Under the pieces are notes generated by a model that worked only from the letters and a program-made list of their open reading frames with translations, was not told the origin of the DNA and ran no database searches. DNA of 64,000 nucleotides from an uncultured Chromatiaceae bacterium (GTDB taxonomy: Bacteria; Pseudomonadota; Gammaproteobacteria; Chromatiales; Chromatiaceae), in contig CALALB010000023.1 in assembly GCA_937923175.1 (NCBI GenBank), forward strand, positions 48,563 to 112,562, read 5' to 3'. Shown piece by piece: positions 19,300 to 27,077 of the stretch. The position numbers and the translations under genes were made by a program. The first letter of the stretch is position 1. Every line of letters begins with the position of its first letter.

Positions 19300-21140
19300 G
19301 TCGGTGAGGCGCCCTGAACCTCGCTCTCTAATGACCATGTCTCTGTGAAGAGATGGTTGGGGCCACTTGGATTGCGTCTTAGGGCAATGCCCAAGGGGCT
19401 CTGTTTGGCGGCATGTTTAAGGTCGGCAATTGTGCGCCCAAGTGTATCACCATCGCTATATTCATCGCCAGGGCGAATCTCTAAAAGCGCCGTGCTGCAG
19501 CGTATCAGTGGTATGTCGCGCCATTCCCCATAACGATCCTTAGCGCGCAAATAACCGCGCTGACGATCCTCGGCATCATATAGGCTTTGCACATCCGCCT
19601 TGAACTTTTCAGTCAACCATGTCAACCGCTCCAAGACGACGGGGAGTTCAGTATTGCAGATACCGGCAAAAAAATCGTCCCCGCCGACATGACCGATAAA
19701 CCAACCATAGGGTTCCAAACCGGTGCGCAACAGATCAGCAAAGAGCTGGATGGCTCGGTCGCCGCGGCGAAAGCCATAGTAATCATTGAATGCCTTGAAG
19801 TTATCGAAATCCATATAGGCCAGATGCCAGGTATAATCGTGTTCGGTCAATGCCTGTGAAATATAGCGATGAATTTGGTTATTGCCGGGGAGCTTGGTGA
19901 GTGGATTTTGATCGCGCGCTACCGCCAGATTCTTTTTCTCGATGAGGCGCAGTAATGAGGTTGCCGAGATGAATCCCTGATAGCGTCCATCGCGGGTTAT
20001 GAGTACGCCAGCTGGATCAGCAGCCGAGGAATACGCCTGCAGGAGTCGATCGATTGAATCATGGATGTCGACGCAGGGACAGGGACGCACGAAATCTCGA
20101 ACCTGGCGGGCAAAGGCAGGGTTGACGATGAGCTCACGTCCATAGGTCGAATAGATATAGTCCTTGATCTCCGCCTCATGGATGAGGCCAACTGGCCAAT
20201 CAGTGCTATCGAGCACGGGAACGACATGATGATGTTTATCGCGCCTTAATGCCTCAAATAGCGTGGTGATCCGGTCGCTGAGATGGATCGGTATGATGGG
20301 CTCTAAAAAGGTCTCAATGAGCGCCTGATCGCCCCATTGCTCACGCTGATTGCGCTCATGGATCTTAACGACCTGTTCATAAACTGGTGCCAGGTTATCC
20401 GAATTGATCTGGGGTAGGGCGATCAGATAACCCTGAGCGAAGTCGCAGCCGACCTCGCGGCAGACTAAGAGTTCGTCCTCGGTCTCGATGCCCTTGGCAA
20501 TCACTCGAATATTAAGCTGGTGGGCGAGCTGAACAGCATTGGCAACCAGGGTACGTTTGCGCCGATCGGTGTTAATCTCCTGGATCAAAAACCGGTCAAG
20601 TTTAACGTAATCTGGTGGTTGGGCATATAATCGCTTGAACTCTGAGCAACCATCCCCAAAATCGTCGAGGGTAATGTGCAGACCGGCGTGTCGGTATTGC
20701 TCGATCATCTCAGCCCAATGGGTATACACCTTGGGATCAAGCCATTTGGGAATCTCGACGCACAGGTTTTCACCCTTCAGCCCATGCGCCGCCAGACGCT
20801 CGAGAAGGCGCGCTCCATGCTCTGGATGGATCAAATGGGAATCCAGATTGAAAAAAAGGCGATAGCGCAAGGCTTGCGCCTGATTGGTAAAGCGCTCGAT
20901 CGCCAATCTACTCAAAATTGCATCCAACACCTCAGAAAGCTCAAGCTCTGCGGCCCAATCGAGGAGGGCGCTGATACTGGTAAAGCCTAGAGACTCAAAA
21001 CCGCGCAATAACGCCTCGTAACCGAATACATGCCCAGTATGGATGTTGACGATCGGTTGCAACGCATAGGTGAGGACGTTGCGGGCGTGCATCAGCAATT
21101 TGGCAGCTTGACTGCGCTTGGTGATCGACTTGAGCGACAT
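19278..21140 (-). CDS. EAL-CBS-GGDEF protein with altered active sites
   Basis: A 620-residue protein with an EAL domain (about 20-260), a CBS pair (about 285-410) and a GGDEF domain (about 425-580). The EAL signature is EALLRG and the Lys in VKLDRF is kept. However, the usual ELTE is EIPKW, and the usual AEGVE is AKGIE. The GGDEF site reads GGDDF with no RxxD I-site before it. It may be a c-di-GMP sensor or a weak enzyme rather than a normal cyclase/phosphodiesterase. A GGAG eight bases before the ATG at 21140 supports that start over the GTG at 21155. It is convergent with arsC. Confidence 0.88.
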   Translation of the reverse strand: MSLKSITKRSQAAKLLMHARNVLTYALQPIVNIHTGHVFGYEALLRGFESLGFTSISALLDWAAELELSEVLDAILSRLAIERFTNQAQALRYRLFFNLDSHLIHPEHGARLLERLAAHGLKGENLCVEIPKWLDPKVYTHWAEMIEQYRHAGLHITLDDFGDGCSEFKRLYAQPPDYVKLDRFLIQEINTDRRKRTLVANAVQLAHQLNIRVIAKGIETEDELLVCREVGCDFAQGYLIALPQINSDNLAPVYEQVVKIHERNQREQWGDQALIETFLEPIIPIHLSDRITTLFEALRRDKHHHVVPVLDSTDWPVGLIHEAEIKDYIYSTYGRELIVNPAFARQVRDFVRPCPCVDIHDSIDRLLQAYSSAADPAGVLITRDGRYQGFISATSLLRLIEKKNLAVARDQNPLTKLPGNNQIHRYISQALTEHDYTWHLAYMDFDNFKAFNDYYGFRRGDRAIQLFADLLRTGLEPYGWFIGHVGGDDFFAGICNTELPVVLERLTWLTEKFKADVQSLYDAEDRQRGYLRAKDRYGEWRDIPLIRCSTALLEIRPGDEYSDGDTLGRTIADLKHAAKQSPLGIALRRNPSGPNHLFTETWSLESEVQGASPTQDPSGS

Positions 21141-21288
21141 GATCGATCTCCTCACCCCCGGCAGGGGGCCCAGTCGATGAGGGTACAGATTTCCTCAGCG
21201 GCTAAAGTAGACCAAAAATCTGTGAACCCTTTATGATCATGGGCAATGACGGTCCGTCCAATCCATGGTTTGAGATCATTGACCCCTG

Positions 21289-22290
21289 ATGGATTCATCG
21301 TTTTCAGTCCCAAATCTGTCAATTGTCATCCCTCTGTACGAAGAGGCCGAGAATGTCGAGCCCCTGATCGCGCGGGTTCACGAGGGACTCATGGGTTATC
21401 GGGGTGCCTGGGAGTTGATCTGTGTCGATGATGGCAGCCGCGATGAGACCGGGAGGCGTTTGCTCGCTCTGGTCAGGCGGTATGGCCCGCATTTGCGTAT
21501 CATTCAGCTGCAGCGTAATTTCGGGCAGACTGCCGCGATGCAGGCCGGTATCGATGCGGCGCGCGGCGAGCTGATCGCCACCCTGGATGGCGATCTCCAA
21601 AACGATCCCGCCGATATCCCACGTATGGTCGATGAACTGCTGGAGCGCGACCTGGACCTGCTGCAAGGCTGGCGGCGCCGGCGTCAGGACGATCTCTGGC
21701 TCCGTAAGATCCCATCGCGCCTCGCCAATCTGTTGATCGGCTGGGTCACTGGCCTAAGGCTTCATGATTATGGCTGTAGCCTTAAGATCTATCGGGCTGC
21801 GGTGATCAAGGAAGTACGTTTACTCGGTGAAATGCATCGTTTTATCCCGGTTTGGGTAGCAGCGGTCACTGCGCCCGAGCGAATCGGCGAAACTGAGGTT
21901 AACCACCAGGCCCGTCGCTTTGGAAGATCCAAATATGGGATCTCGCGAACCTTTCGGGTTTTACTGGATCTTTTATCTGCCTTTTTCTTTTTGCGGTTCG
22001 GTGCCCGGCCGGGCCATTTCTTTGGATCTATTGGCCTGTTGTTCGGATTGTTTGGGGGGCTGATGATGACCCATCTACTAGTCGTCAAGTTTGTTTTAGG
22101 TCAGCCCATCGGTCACCGTCCATTGCTATTCATAGCCATTCTATTCATCGTCGTCTCGATCCAATTTATCACCACAGGCGTGCTCGCTGAACTGATGACC
22201 CGAACCCTACTTGCTGCGGGCGCAAAGACCCATTATCGGATTCGTTGGCAATCCGATCCAATGATCGCCGGCTGGAAGGTTTACCCATGA
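21289..22290 (+). CDS. Polyprenyl-phosphate sugar transferase, GT2 (DPM1/ArnC/GtrB type)
   Basis: A 333-residue membrane glycosyltransferase. The GT-A domain has LSIVIPLYEEAENV, VDDGSRDET, and the DxD site in ATLDGDLQNDP. Two C-terminal hydrophobic hairpins (about 230-300) fit ArnC/GtrB enzymes that load a sugar onto undecaprenyl phosphate. The next gene is a GT39 transferase that would use such a lipid-linked sugar, and the ATGA overlap indicates coupled translation. The sugar is not determined; lipid A or O-antigen modification is likely. Confidence 0.88.
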   Translation: MDSSFSVPNLSIVIPLYEEAENVEPLIARVHEGLMGYRGAWELICVDDGSRDETGRRLLALVRRYGPHLRIIQLQRNFGQTAAMQAGIDAARGELIATLDGDLQNDPADIPRMVDELLERDLDLLQGWRRRRQDDLWLRKIPSRLANLLIGWVTGLRLHDYGCSLKIYRAAVIKEVRLLGEMHRFIPVWVAAVTAPERIGETEVNHQARRFGRSKYGISRTFRVLLDLLSAFFFLRFGARPGHFFGSIGLLFGLFGGLMMTHLLVVKFVLGQPIGHRPLLFIAILFIVVSIQFITTGVLAELMTRTLLAAGAKTHYRIRWQSDPMIAGWKVYP

Positions 22291-23945
22291 AGAATATCGC
22301 TAATATTCTGTCTCAAGAGACTGCACTCGAATCAAGGTGGCGTTCAGGGATGCGCCGGCTTCTCACCTCGCCTCTATTTTTACTTGTGGTTGTGGCCTTC
22401 AGTTTTTTTTGGCAGCTGGGTTCGGTACCGCTTTATGATCTCGATGAAGGTGCCTTTGCCGAGGCAACTCGCGAGATGCTCGAAAGCGGTAACTACATCA
22501 CCCCGCGTCGCGATGGCGAACCGCGTTATGACAAACCGATACTCATCTATTGGCTACAGGCTGCATCTGTGAGTCTATTTGGGCTCAATGAGTTTTCATT
22601 GCGTTTGCCATCTGCCTTGGCCGCAACTCTTTGGGTATTGGCGGTTTGGATCTTTGTGCGTCAGTCTATGGACACTCAAACCGCAACGGTTGCCGGTCTA
22701 ACCCTGGCCTTGAGTCTTGAGGTTTCTTTGATCGGCAAGGCAGCCGTGGCCGATGCCTTGCTTAATCTTTTTCTGGCCTTGGCCCTTTTTGAGATCTATC
22801 GCTATTGGCTAAGACCAGATCCAAAAACAAACCGAGCTGTTGTTCTTCGGGCCTATCTATGGATTGGATTTGGGTTTCTAACCAAAGGGCCAGTGGCGGT
22901 ATTTTTACCCTTTGTCATAAGCTTTTTATTTTTTATTCTCAGCTTGAGATGGTCTAAATCTAGTCTTATGTCTTTATGGGGCTGGGTGAGGGCAGTCTTC
23001 GATCCAATCGGATGGCTAATATTCTTTTTGATTTCTGGACCCTGGTATCTAGCAATATATCTTGATGATGGCCCTGGTTTTTTTCGCAGTTTCTTTCTTG
23101 AGCATAATCTAGGCCGCTTTACCTCGGTTATCCACGGGCATCATGGTTTTCCTGGATATTATCTCGTGGTCCTTTTAGTGATTTTGCTGCCATTTACGGG
23201 ATGGATGCTTAGCCTGGTGAAGCGCTATCGCTCAGCCTGGTTTGGCCCACTAGAGCGCTTTCTTTGGTTGTGGTTTTTGGTGGTGATTGTATTTTTTTCA
23301 TTCTCCGTGACCCAGCTTCCGCATTATCTGCTTTATGGCGCGACCCCACTATTCATCTTGATGGCCCGTCATCGCGATGCCTTGACCAATCGCTGGTTGG
23401 CCTTTATTCCGCCCTGGATCTTATTTGGGTTGATACTGCTTCTACCCTTTATCCTGGATGTAGCGATCGTAATCGCTCAACGCCCACTTGAGCAGATCCT
23501 GTTTAGCGAGGCGCGGGATAGGGTCAGCCTTGATTATGGCCTTACTGCCTTGGGCGGCTTGGCCTTGGCGATTCTATTATTCCGTTGGTCGGCCCCGCCG
23601 TTATGGCAGCGACTGATCTTGGTCGGACTGGTCCAGACGTGGGTAATCTTCGGCGCGGTGGTGCCGGTGGTGCTTGATACCCTCCAGGGGCCGGTCAAGG
23701 AATCTGCACTCATCGCCAGACAGAGCGGTTTGCCGGTAGTGGCTTATCGCACCTCGTTCCCCAGCTTCAGCCTTTATCGCGAGGCGATCACCCCCAGTCG
23801 CGCACCTCAATCAAATGAGCTAGCCTTGGTACGGGTTGATAAACTTGAGCAATTGCTGCGCGAGCAGCCTGAATTGGATCTGGGACTTGTCTATCATCGG
23901 GGACAGATTGCCCTAGTATGGGCGCGGGCGCATTCCGTGCCCTGA
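22287..23945 (+). CDS. ArnT-like glycosyltransferase family 39 protein
   Basis: A 552-residue integral membrane transferase with about a dozen hydrophobic segments. The first periplasmic loop carries the catalytic acidic pattern DLDEGAFAEATREML, followed by RYDKPILIYWLQ, both typical of ArnT-type PMT enzymes. These move a sugar from undecaprenyl phosphate to lipid A or another acceptor on the periplasmic face. The start at 22287 overlaps the GT2 stop. The gene ends about 300 bases before the candidate dif. Confidence 0.87.
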   Translation: MKNIANILSQETALESRWRSGMRRLLTSPLFLLVVVAFSFFWQLGSVPLYDLDEGAFAEATREMLESGNYITPRRDGEPRYDKPILIYWLQAASVSLFGLNEFSLRLPSALAATLWVLAVWIFVRQSMDTQTATVAGLTLALSLEVSLIGKAAVADALLNLFLALALFEIYRYWLRPDPKTNRAVVLRAYLWIGFGFLTKGPVAVFLPFVISFLFFILSLRWSKSSLMSLWGWVRAVFDPIGWLIFFLISGPWYLAIYLDDGPGFFRSFFLEHNLGRFTSVIHGHHGFPGYYLVVLLVILLPFTGWMLSLVKRYRSAWFGPLERFLWLWFLVVIVFFSFSVTQLPHYLLYGATPLFILMARHRDALTNRWLAFIPPWILFGLILLLPFILDVAIVIAQRPLEQILFSEARDRVSLDYGLTALGGLALAILLFRWSAPPLWQRLILVGLVQTWVIFGAVVPVVLDTLQGPVKESALIARQSGLPVVAYRTSFPSFSLYREAITPSRAPQSNELALVRVDKLEQLLREQPELDLGLVYHRGQIALVWARAHSVP

Positions 23946-23969
23946 GGCTAGCACATGCGGTCAGCCGCG

Positions 23970-23977
23970 GGGTAGGG
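23970..23977 (+). other. KOPS-like octamer (GGGTAGGG)
   Basis: Matches GGGNAGGG, the FtsK-orienting sequence known in E. coli, and points right toward the candidate dif about 270 bases away. Octamers of this kind occur by chance, and I saw some of the opposite polarity elsewhere on this side. Confidence 0.35.
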
Positions 23978-24002
23978 CAGGTCAGCACCGCAGGAGGGTC
24001 AA

Positions 24003-24227
24003 AAAATCACCACGGCCATTGAGCGCGAGCAGGAACGGATCCGCACCGTCAACCGGCTTCTCTATGATGCCTGCCGACCGCTGCGTATCCTACGCAAGAT
24101 CGCCTGGGATCCAGAGGTCAAAAGGATTCTTCGAGTACGGGCGGCAGATCTATGGTGTGAGCCCACCGCGTCCTTACGCTATGTCCCGATCACACCTCTG
24201 GATTTGGCCCAAAGCGTTAGCCCATGA
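24003..24227 (+). pseudogene. Decayed reading frame beside dif
   Basis: An open frame without a normal start codon. AGGAGG (23992-23997) is correctly spaced before an ATC at 24006 where ATG would be expected, and the next codons read TTAIEREQERIRTVNRLLYD, then ACRPLRILRKIAWDPEVKR. After about 24125 the plausible continuation is in the +1 frame (FFEYGRQIYG), so a frameshift is likely, and the frame stops at 24227. The segment faintly recalls the N terminus of DUF1704/QEGLA-type proteins; that assignment is tentative. It appears to be a gene truncated at the dif site. Confidence 0.45.
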
Positions 24228-24250
24228 TTTCGTAAGCCCATGATTTCGTA
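24219..24250. repeat. Perfect 16-bp tandem duplication at the dif left arm
   Basis: AGCCCATGATTTCGTA occurs at 24219-24234 and again at 24235-24250 with no gap. The last eight bases of the second copy are the outer part of the XerC-side arm of the candidate dif. So a partial half-site lies directly upstream of the full site. Confidence 0.85.
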
Positions 24251-24270
24251 TAATGTATATTATGTCAATT
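24243..24270 (+). other. dif: Candidate dif site (XerCD chromosome-dimer resolution)
   Basis: The 28 bases contain the core ATAATGTATATTATGT (24250-24265), identical to the corresponding 16 bases of E. coli dif. Against the proteobacterial dif consensus as I recall it (RNTKCGC, core, TAAAT), 25 of 28 positions agree. Differences are C to T at 24249, T to C at 24266 and A to T at 24269. The inner halves of the XerC and XerD arms and the six-base spacer are intact. It is intergenic, between convergent genes, as expected. xerC lies 13 kb away in the window. Confidence 0.88.
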
Positions 24271-24308
24271 GAAAGAAAAAAGGATTACGGGGCTGATAAA
24301 AAACCAAC

Positions 24309-25586
24309 TCAGCTTGCCGCAGTTAGTGCCTGTTCAAGGTCAGCGATGATATCGTCAATATGTTCGATACCGATCGACAGACGCACGAGATCCTCTGAGA
24401 CCCCAGCCCGCGTCAGCTCCTCAGGCGAAAGCTGGCGATGAGTGGTGGTCGCTGGATGACATGCCAGGGTTTTGGCATCGCCGATATTGACTAAGCGCAC
24501 GGCAAGTTTCAGCGCATCGATGAAACGTGCGCCGCTCTCTCTGCCGCCTTTGATGCCGAATGATAGGATTGAACTCGCCCTCGCCCGATCCATATAGCGT
24601 TGGACGAGCGGATAGTCCGGACTATCAGGCAGGCCCGCATAGCGCACCCAAGCGACTTGCGGATGATTTTTAAGATAATTGGCGACTGCTATGGCATTCT
24701 CACAATGCCGATCCATGCGCACTGCAAGCGTCTCGATGCCTTGGAGGATTAAAAAACTATTAAATGGTGAGATCGCTGCGCCCATATTCCGCAATGGCAC
24801 CACCCGGGCACGCGTGATATAGGCTGCCTCCCCCATCGCCTCGGTATAGACTACACCGTGATAGGATGCATCAGGCTCGTTCAGCATCGGGAAGCGCTCA
24901 GGATATTGCGACCAAGGAAAACGGCCTGAATCAACCAGGATTCCACCAAGGGTTGTACCATGCCCGCCCAAATACTTGGTCAGTGCATGGATTACAATGT
25001 CAGCACCATGTTCGAATGGACGGCATAGATAAGGTGTAGGGACAGTGTTGTCGACAATCAATGGAAGCCCATGGGTATGGGCTAGATCGGCCAAGGGCCT
25101 CAGATCGGCGACATTGCCAGCAGGGTTGCCGATAGATTCACAAAAGATCGCCTTGGTCTGTCCATCGATCTGGGCGGCTATCGCATCGAGGTCATTGGGA
25201 GGAACAAAACGAACTTGGATGCCGAGGCGTGGTAAGGTGTGGGCAAAGAGATTATAGGTCCCACCGTACAGGGTCGAGGTTGCAACGATGTTATCGCCAG
25301 CCTGGGCAATGGTCAGGATCGCTGCAGTGATCGCCGCCATCCCCGAGGCAAATGCCAAGGCGCCGACCCCGCCCTCCAATGTTGCCAACCGTTTTTCGAG
25401 GACATCCGTGGTTGGGTTCATGATCCGGGTATAGATATTGCCCGGGACCTTGAGATCAAACAGATCCGCGCCATGTTGGGTATCAGTAAAGGCATAGCTG
25501 GTGGTCTGATAAATGGGTGTAGCGACGGCCTTGGTCGTCGGATCTGGCGCAAATCCTGCGTGGATAAGAAGGGTTTCGATCCTCAT
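24309..25586 (-). CDS. metY: O-acetylhomoserine aminocarboxypropyltransferase (sulfhydrylase)
   Basis: PLP enzyme of the Cys/Met metabolism family that makes homocysteine from O-acetylhomoserine and sulfide. At 425 residues it is the long MetY form rather than the shorter MetB/MetZ. Seen are MRIETLLIHAGF at the N terminus, TPIYQTTSYAF, the YTRIMNPTTDVLE phosphate-binding segment, and the Schiff-base lysine in HALTKYLGGHGT. Direct sulfhydrylation suits a sulfide-rich lifestyle. The start is the ATG at 25586; upstream in-frame residues are atypical. Confidence 0.93.
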   Translation of the reverse strand: MRIETLLIHAGFAPDPTTKAVATPIYQTTSYAFTDTQHGADLFDLKVPGNIYTRIMNPTTDVLEKRLATLEGGVGALAFASGMAAITAAILTIAQAGDNIVATSTLYGGTYNLFAHTLPRLGIQVRFVPPNDLDAIAAQIDGQTKAIFCESIGNPAGNVADLRPLADLAHTHGLPLIVDNTVPTPYLCRPFEHGADIVIHALTKYLGGHGTTLGGILVDSGRFPWSQYPERFPMLNEPDASYHGVVYTEAMGEAAYITRARVVPLRNMGAAISPFNSFLILQGIETLAVRMDRHCENAIAVANYLKNHPQVAWVRYAGLPDSPDYPLVQRYMDRARASSILSFGIKGGRESGARFIDALKLAVRLVNIGDAKTLACHPATTTHRQLSPEELTRAGVSEDLVRLSIGIEHIDDIIADLEQALTAAS

Positions 25587-25648
25587 GGCTTTAATGTTGA
25601 CCTCAAAATCTGGACTCACCAGACTCCTCAAAACCCAATGGCCACGGT

Positions 25649-25656
25649 CCCTACCC
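25649..25656 (-). other. KOPS-like octamer on the minus strand (GGGTAGGG)
   Basis: The plus strand reads CCCTACCC, so the GGGNAGGG word lies on the minus strand and points left toward the candidate dif. It is the counterpart of the octamer at 23970. Weak by itself. Confidence 0.35.
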
Positions 25657-25796
25657 TATTTATGAGCCTTTATAGGCCGAAAATTTAGAAAAGCCAGTGA
25701 CACCGCCAACGCTTCCTATGCGTGACATCTAGATAGGAGCTGGGGCCTGGGGTGGGGATTCCGGAGGCCGCCGGAAAGAATGAACTGCGGGCAACA

Positions 25797-25831
25797 TAAA
25801 AGGGCTAAACCCTTTAGCTTGGGTTTAGCCC
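25797..25831 (-). terminator. Rho-independent terminator of tRNA-Leu
   Basis: On the minus strand an 11-base perfect stem GGGCTAAACCC / GGGTTTAGCCC (25831-25821 with 25812-25802) and an eight-base loop are followed by TTTTA. It starts ten bases after the 3' end of tRNA-Leu. Confidence 0.85.
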
Positions 25832-25840
25832 GAACTGAAA

Positions 25841-25928
25841 TGGTACCGGGAGCCGGACTCGAACCGGCACGGGGGATCGCCCCGTCAGATTTTGAGTCTG
25901 ATGCGTCTACCAATTCCGCCACCCCGGC
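25841..25928 (-). tRNA. tRNA-Leu (anticodon CAA)
   Basis: An 88-base class II tRNA with a seven-pair acceptor stem and encoded CCA. The anticodon stem TCAGA/TCTGA flanks loop CTCAAAA (anticodon CAA, reads UUG). A long variable arm has stem CGGGG/CCCCG, and the T loop is TTCGAGT. A TACAAT hexamer a short distance upstream could be its -10 element. Confidence 0.95.
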
Positions 25929-26003
25929 ATGTTTAATCCATTGTAATCCATTTGATATACAGAATGGTAGAAATTGCTTTCGCTGAGGCAGCTTAGCAAA
26001 ACT

Positions 26004-26447
26004 CTAGCGATCGTGAAAACCGGCAAGGCGGTAGAGGCGGTGCGCCTCTTCGAGATCCTGGGCCACGCCATAGCCCTGCTCATACATCATAGCAAGCGTC
26101 GTCAATGAACCGACCAAACCCTGATCGGCAGCCTTTTTAAACCATTCGACCGCTTTGGCTGGATTCTGCTCGACACATTCGCCTGTCATATACATAAAGG
26201 CCAGGCCGTGCTGGGCAAGGCCTAGACCAGATTCAGCAGCCTTTTTCATATAGCGATAGGCAAGCAGCGGATTCGGATGCATCCCCAAACCGTTCTGGGC
26301 CATGATCGCCATCCGATACTGAGCCTCGACGTTGCCCTGTTCAGCCAGCGGGGAGAGGAGTTGAATGGCGCGGCCAAACTGCTTGGCCTCGAAGGCTGCG
26401 ATCCCGCTTGCAAGATCAATCTCAAGATCAGTGGGCTCATCGCTCAT
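26004..26447 (-). CDS. Sel1-like repeat protein
   Basis: A 147-residue soluble protein with about three Sel1-type repeats: AEQGNVEAQYRMAIMAQNGL, AESGLGLAQHGLAFMYMTGE, and ADQGLVGSLTTLAMMYEQGY. Such helical solenoids mediate protein-protein contacts; no partner can be named. It sits between tRNA-Leu and tRNA-Ser genes on the same strand. The start is the ATG at 26447 (MSDEPTDLE); a GTG-like upstream frame is less likely. Confidence 0.85.
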   Translation of the reverse strand: MSDEPTDLEIDLASGIAAFEAKQFGRAIQLLSPLAEQGNVEAQYRMAIMAQNGLGMHPNPLLAYRYMKKAAESGLGLAQHGLAFMYMTGECVEQNPAKAVEWFKKAADQGLVGSLTTLAMMYEQGYGVAQDLEEAHRLYRLAGFHDR

Positions 26448-26480
26448 AGTGCATGGCCTCACCATTGGATGATCGGAGAA

Positions 26481-26573
26481 TGGCGGAGAGAGAGGGATTC
26501 GAACCCTCGATAGAGCTTTTGACCCTATACTCCCTTAGCAGGGGAGCGCCTTCAGCCACTCGGCCATCTCTCC
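26481..26573 (-). tRNA. tRNA-Ser (anticodon GCT)
   Basis: A 93-base class II tRNA. Acceptor stem GGAGAGA pairs with TCTCTCC before the encoded GCCA end. The anticodon stem CTCCC/GGGAG holds loop CTGCTAA (GCT, reads AGC/AGU), and a long variable arm is present. It follows csrA as in E. coli. Confidence 0.95.
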
Positions 26574-26593
26574 GGGGATACGACAGACCATCT

Positions 26594-26621
26594 ATGCTAG
26601 CATCTCTAGCCTGCGTTTCAA
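26594..26621 (-). promoter_or_regulatory. Probable sigma-70 promoter of tRNA-Ser
   Basis: TTGAAA (26621-26616) and TAGCAT (26599-26594) on the minus strand are 16 bases apart, and the -10 ends 20 bases before the mature tRNA. Confidence 0.5.
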
Positions 26622-26625
26622 ATAT

Positions 26626-26847
26626 CTAATCGTATTGGACAGGCTGGTTGGCCATGGCTAGACTCTGAGCCAAATTAGCTTGCTGTTCGCGCTTGATCCG
26701 CTCATAGATCTCCTCGCGATGGACCGCCACCTCACGCGGGGCATTGACACCTATCCGGACCTGATTGCCTTTGACGCCCAGAACGGTCACTGTGACCTCA
26801 TCACCGATCATCAGCGTCTCACCAACCCGCCGCGTTAAAATTAGCAT
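26626..26847 (-). CDS. csrA: Carbon storage regulator CsrA
   Basis: RNA-binding dimer that controls translation and stability of mRNAs with GGA motifs. The 73-residue sequence starts [17 protein letters not shown] and has the RNA-contacting [19 protein letters not shown] segment. GGGAGA lies about eight bases before the ATG at 26847, and the longer upstream frame is not coding. Gene order lysC-csrA-tRNA-Ser downstream of alaS is a variant of the conserved arrangement. Likely links carbon storage (glgA lies in this window) and biofilm signalling. Confidence 0.96.
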   Translation of the reverse strand: MLILTRRVGETLMIGDEVTVTVLGVKGNQVRIGVNAPREVAVHREEIYERIKREQQANLAQSLAMANQPVQYD

Positions 26848-26969
26848 GTTTCCAGTCTCCCTTAATCCACAGCCAATACGCAAAAAAGCCCATCAATCCA
26901 CAGCCAAAGGACATTCTCGCATGAGTTCGGTTATGCCGGTCCCGCGCCTGCAGCCCGTGATGCAAGAAT

Positions 26970-26987
26970 CTGAGCCTCTAAGCTCAG
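26970..26987 (-). terminator. Possible hairpin after lysC
   Basis: A six-base stem CTGAGC/GCTCAG with a six-base loop lies about 90 bases after the lysC stop. Only ATTCTT follows, so as a terminator it is weak. Confidence 0.25.
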
Positions 26988-27077
26988 GTCAGCCACATTC
27001 TAACAAGTTCCGCCCAATCACCACAGCCTTTAGGGGAGGGTTAGGGTGATATTGATCCGGCCAGATCCTATTTCAAG

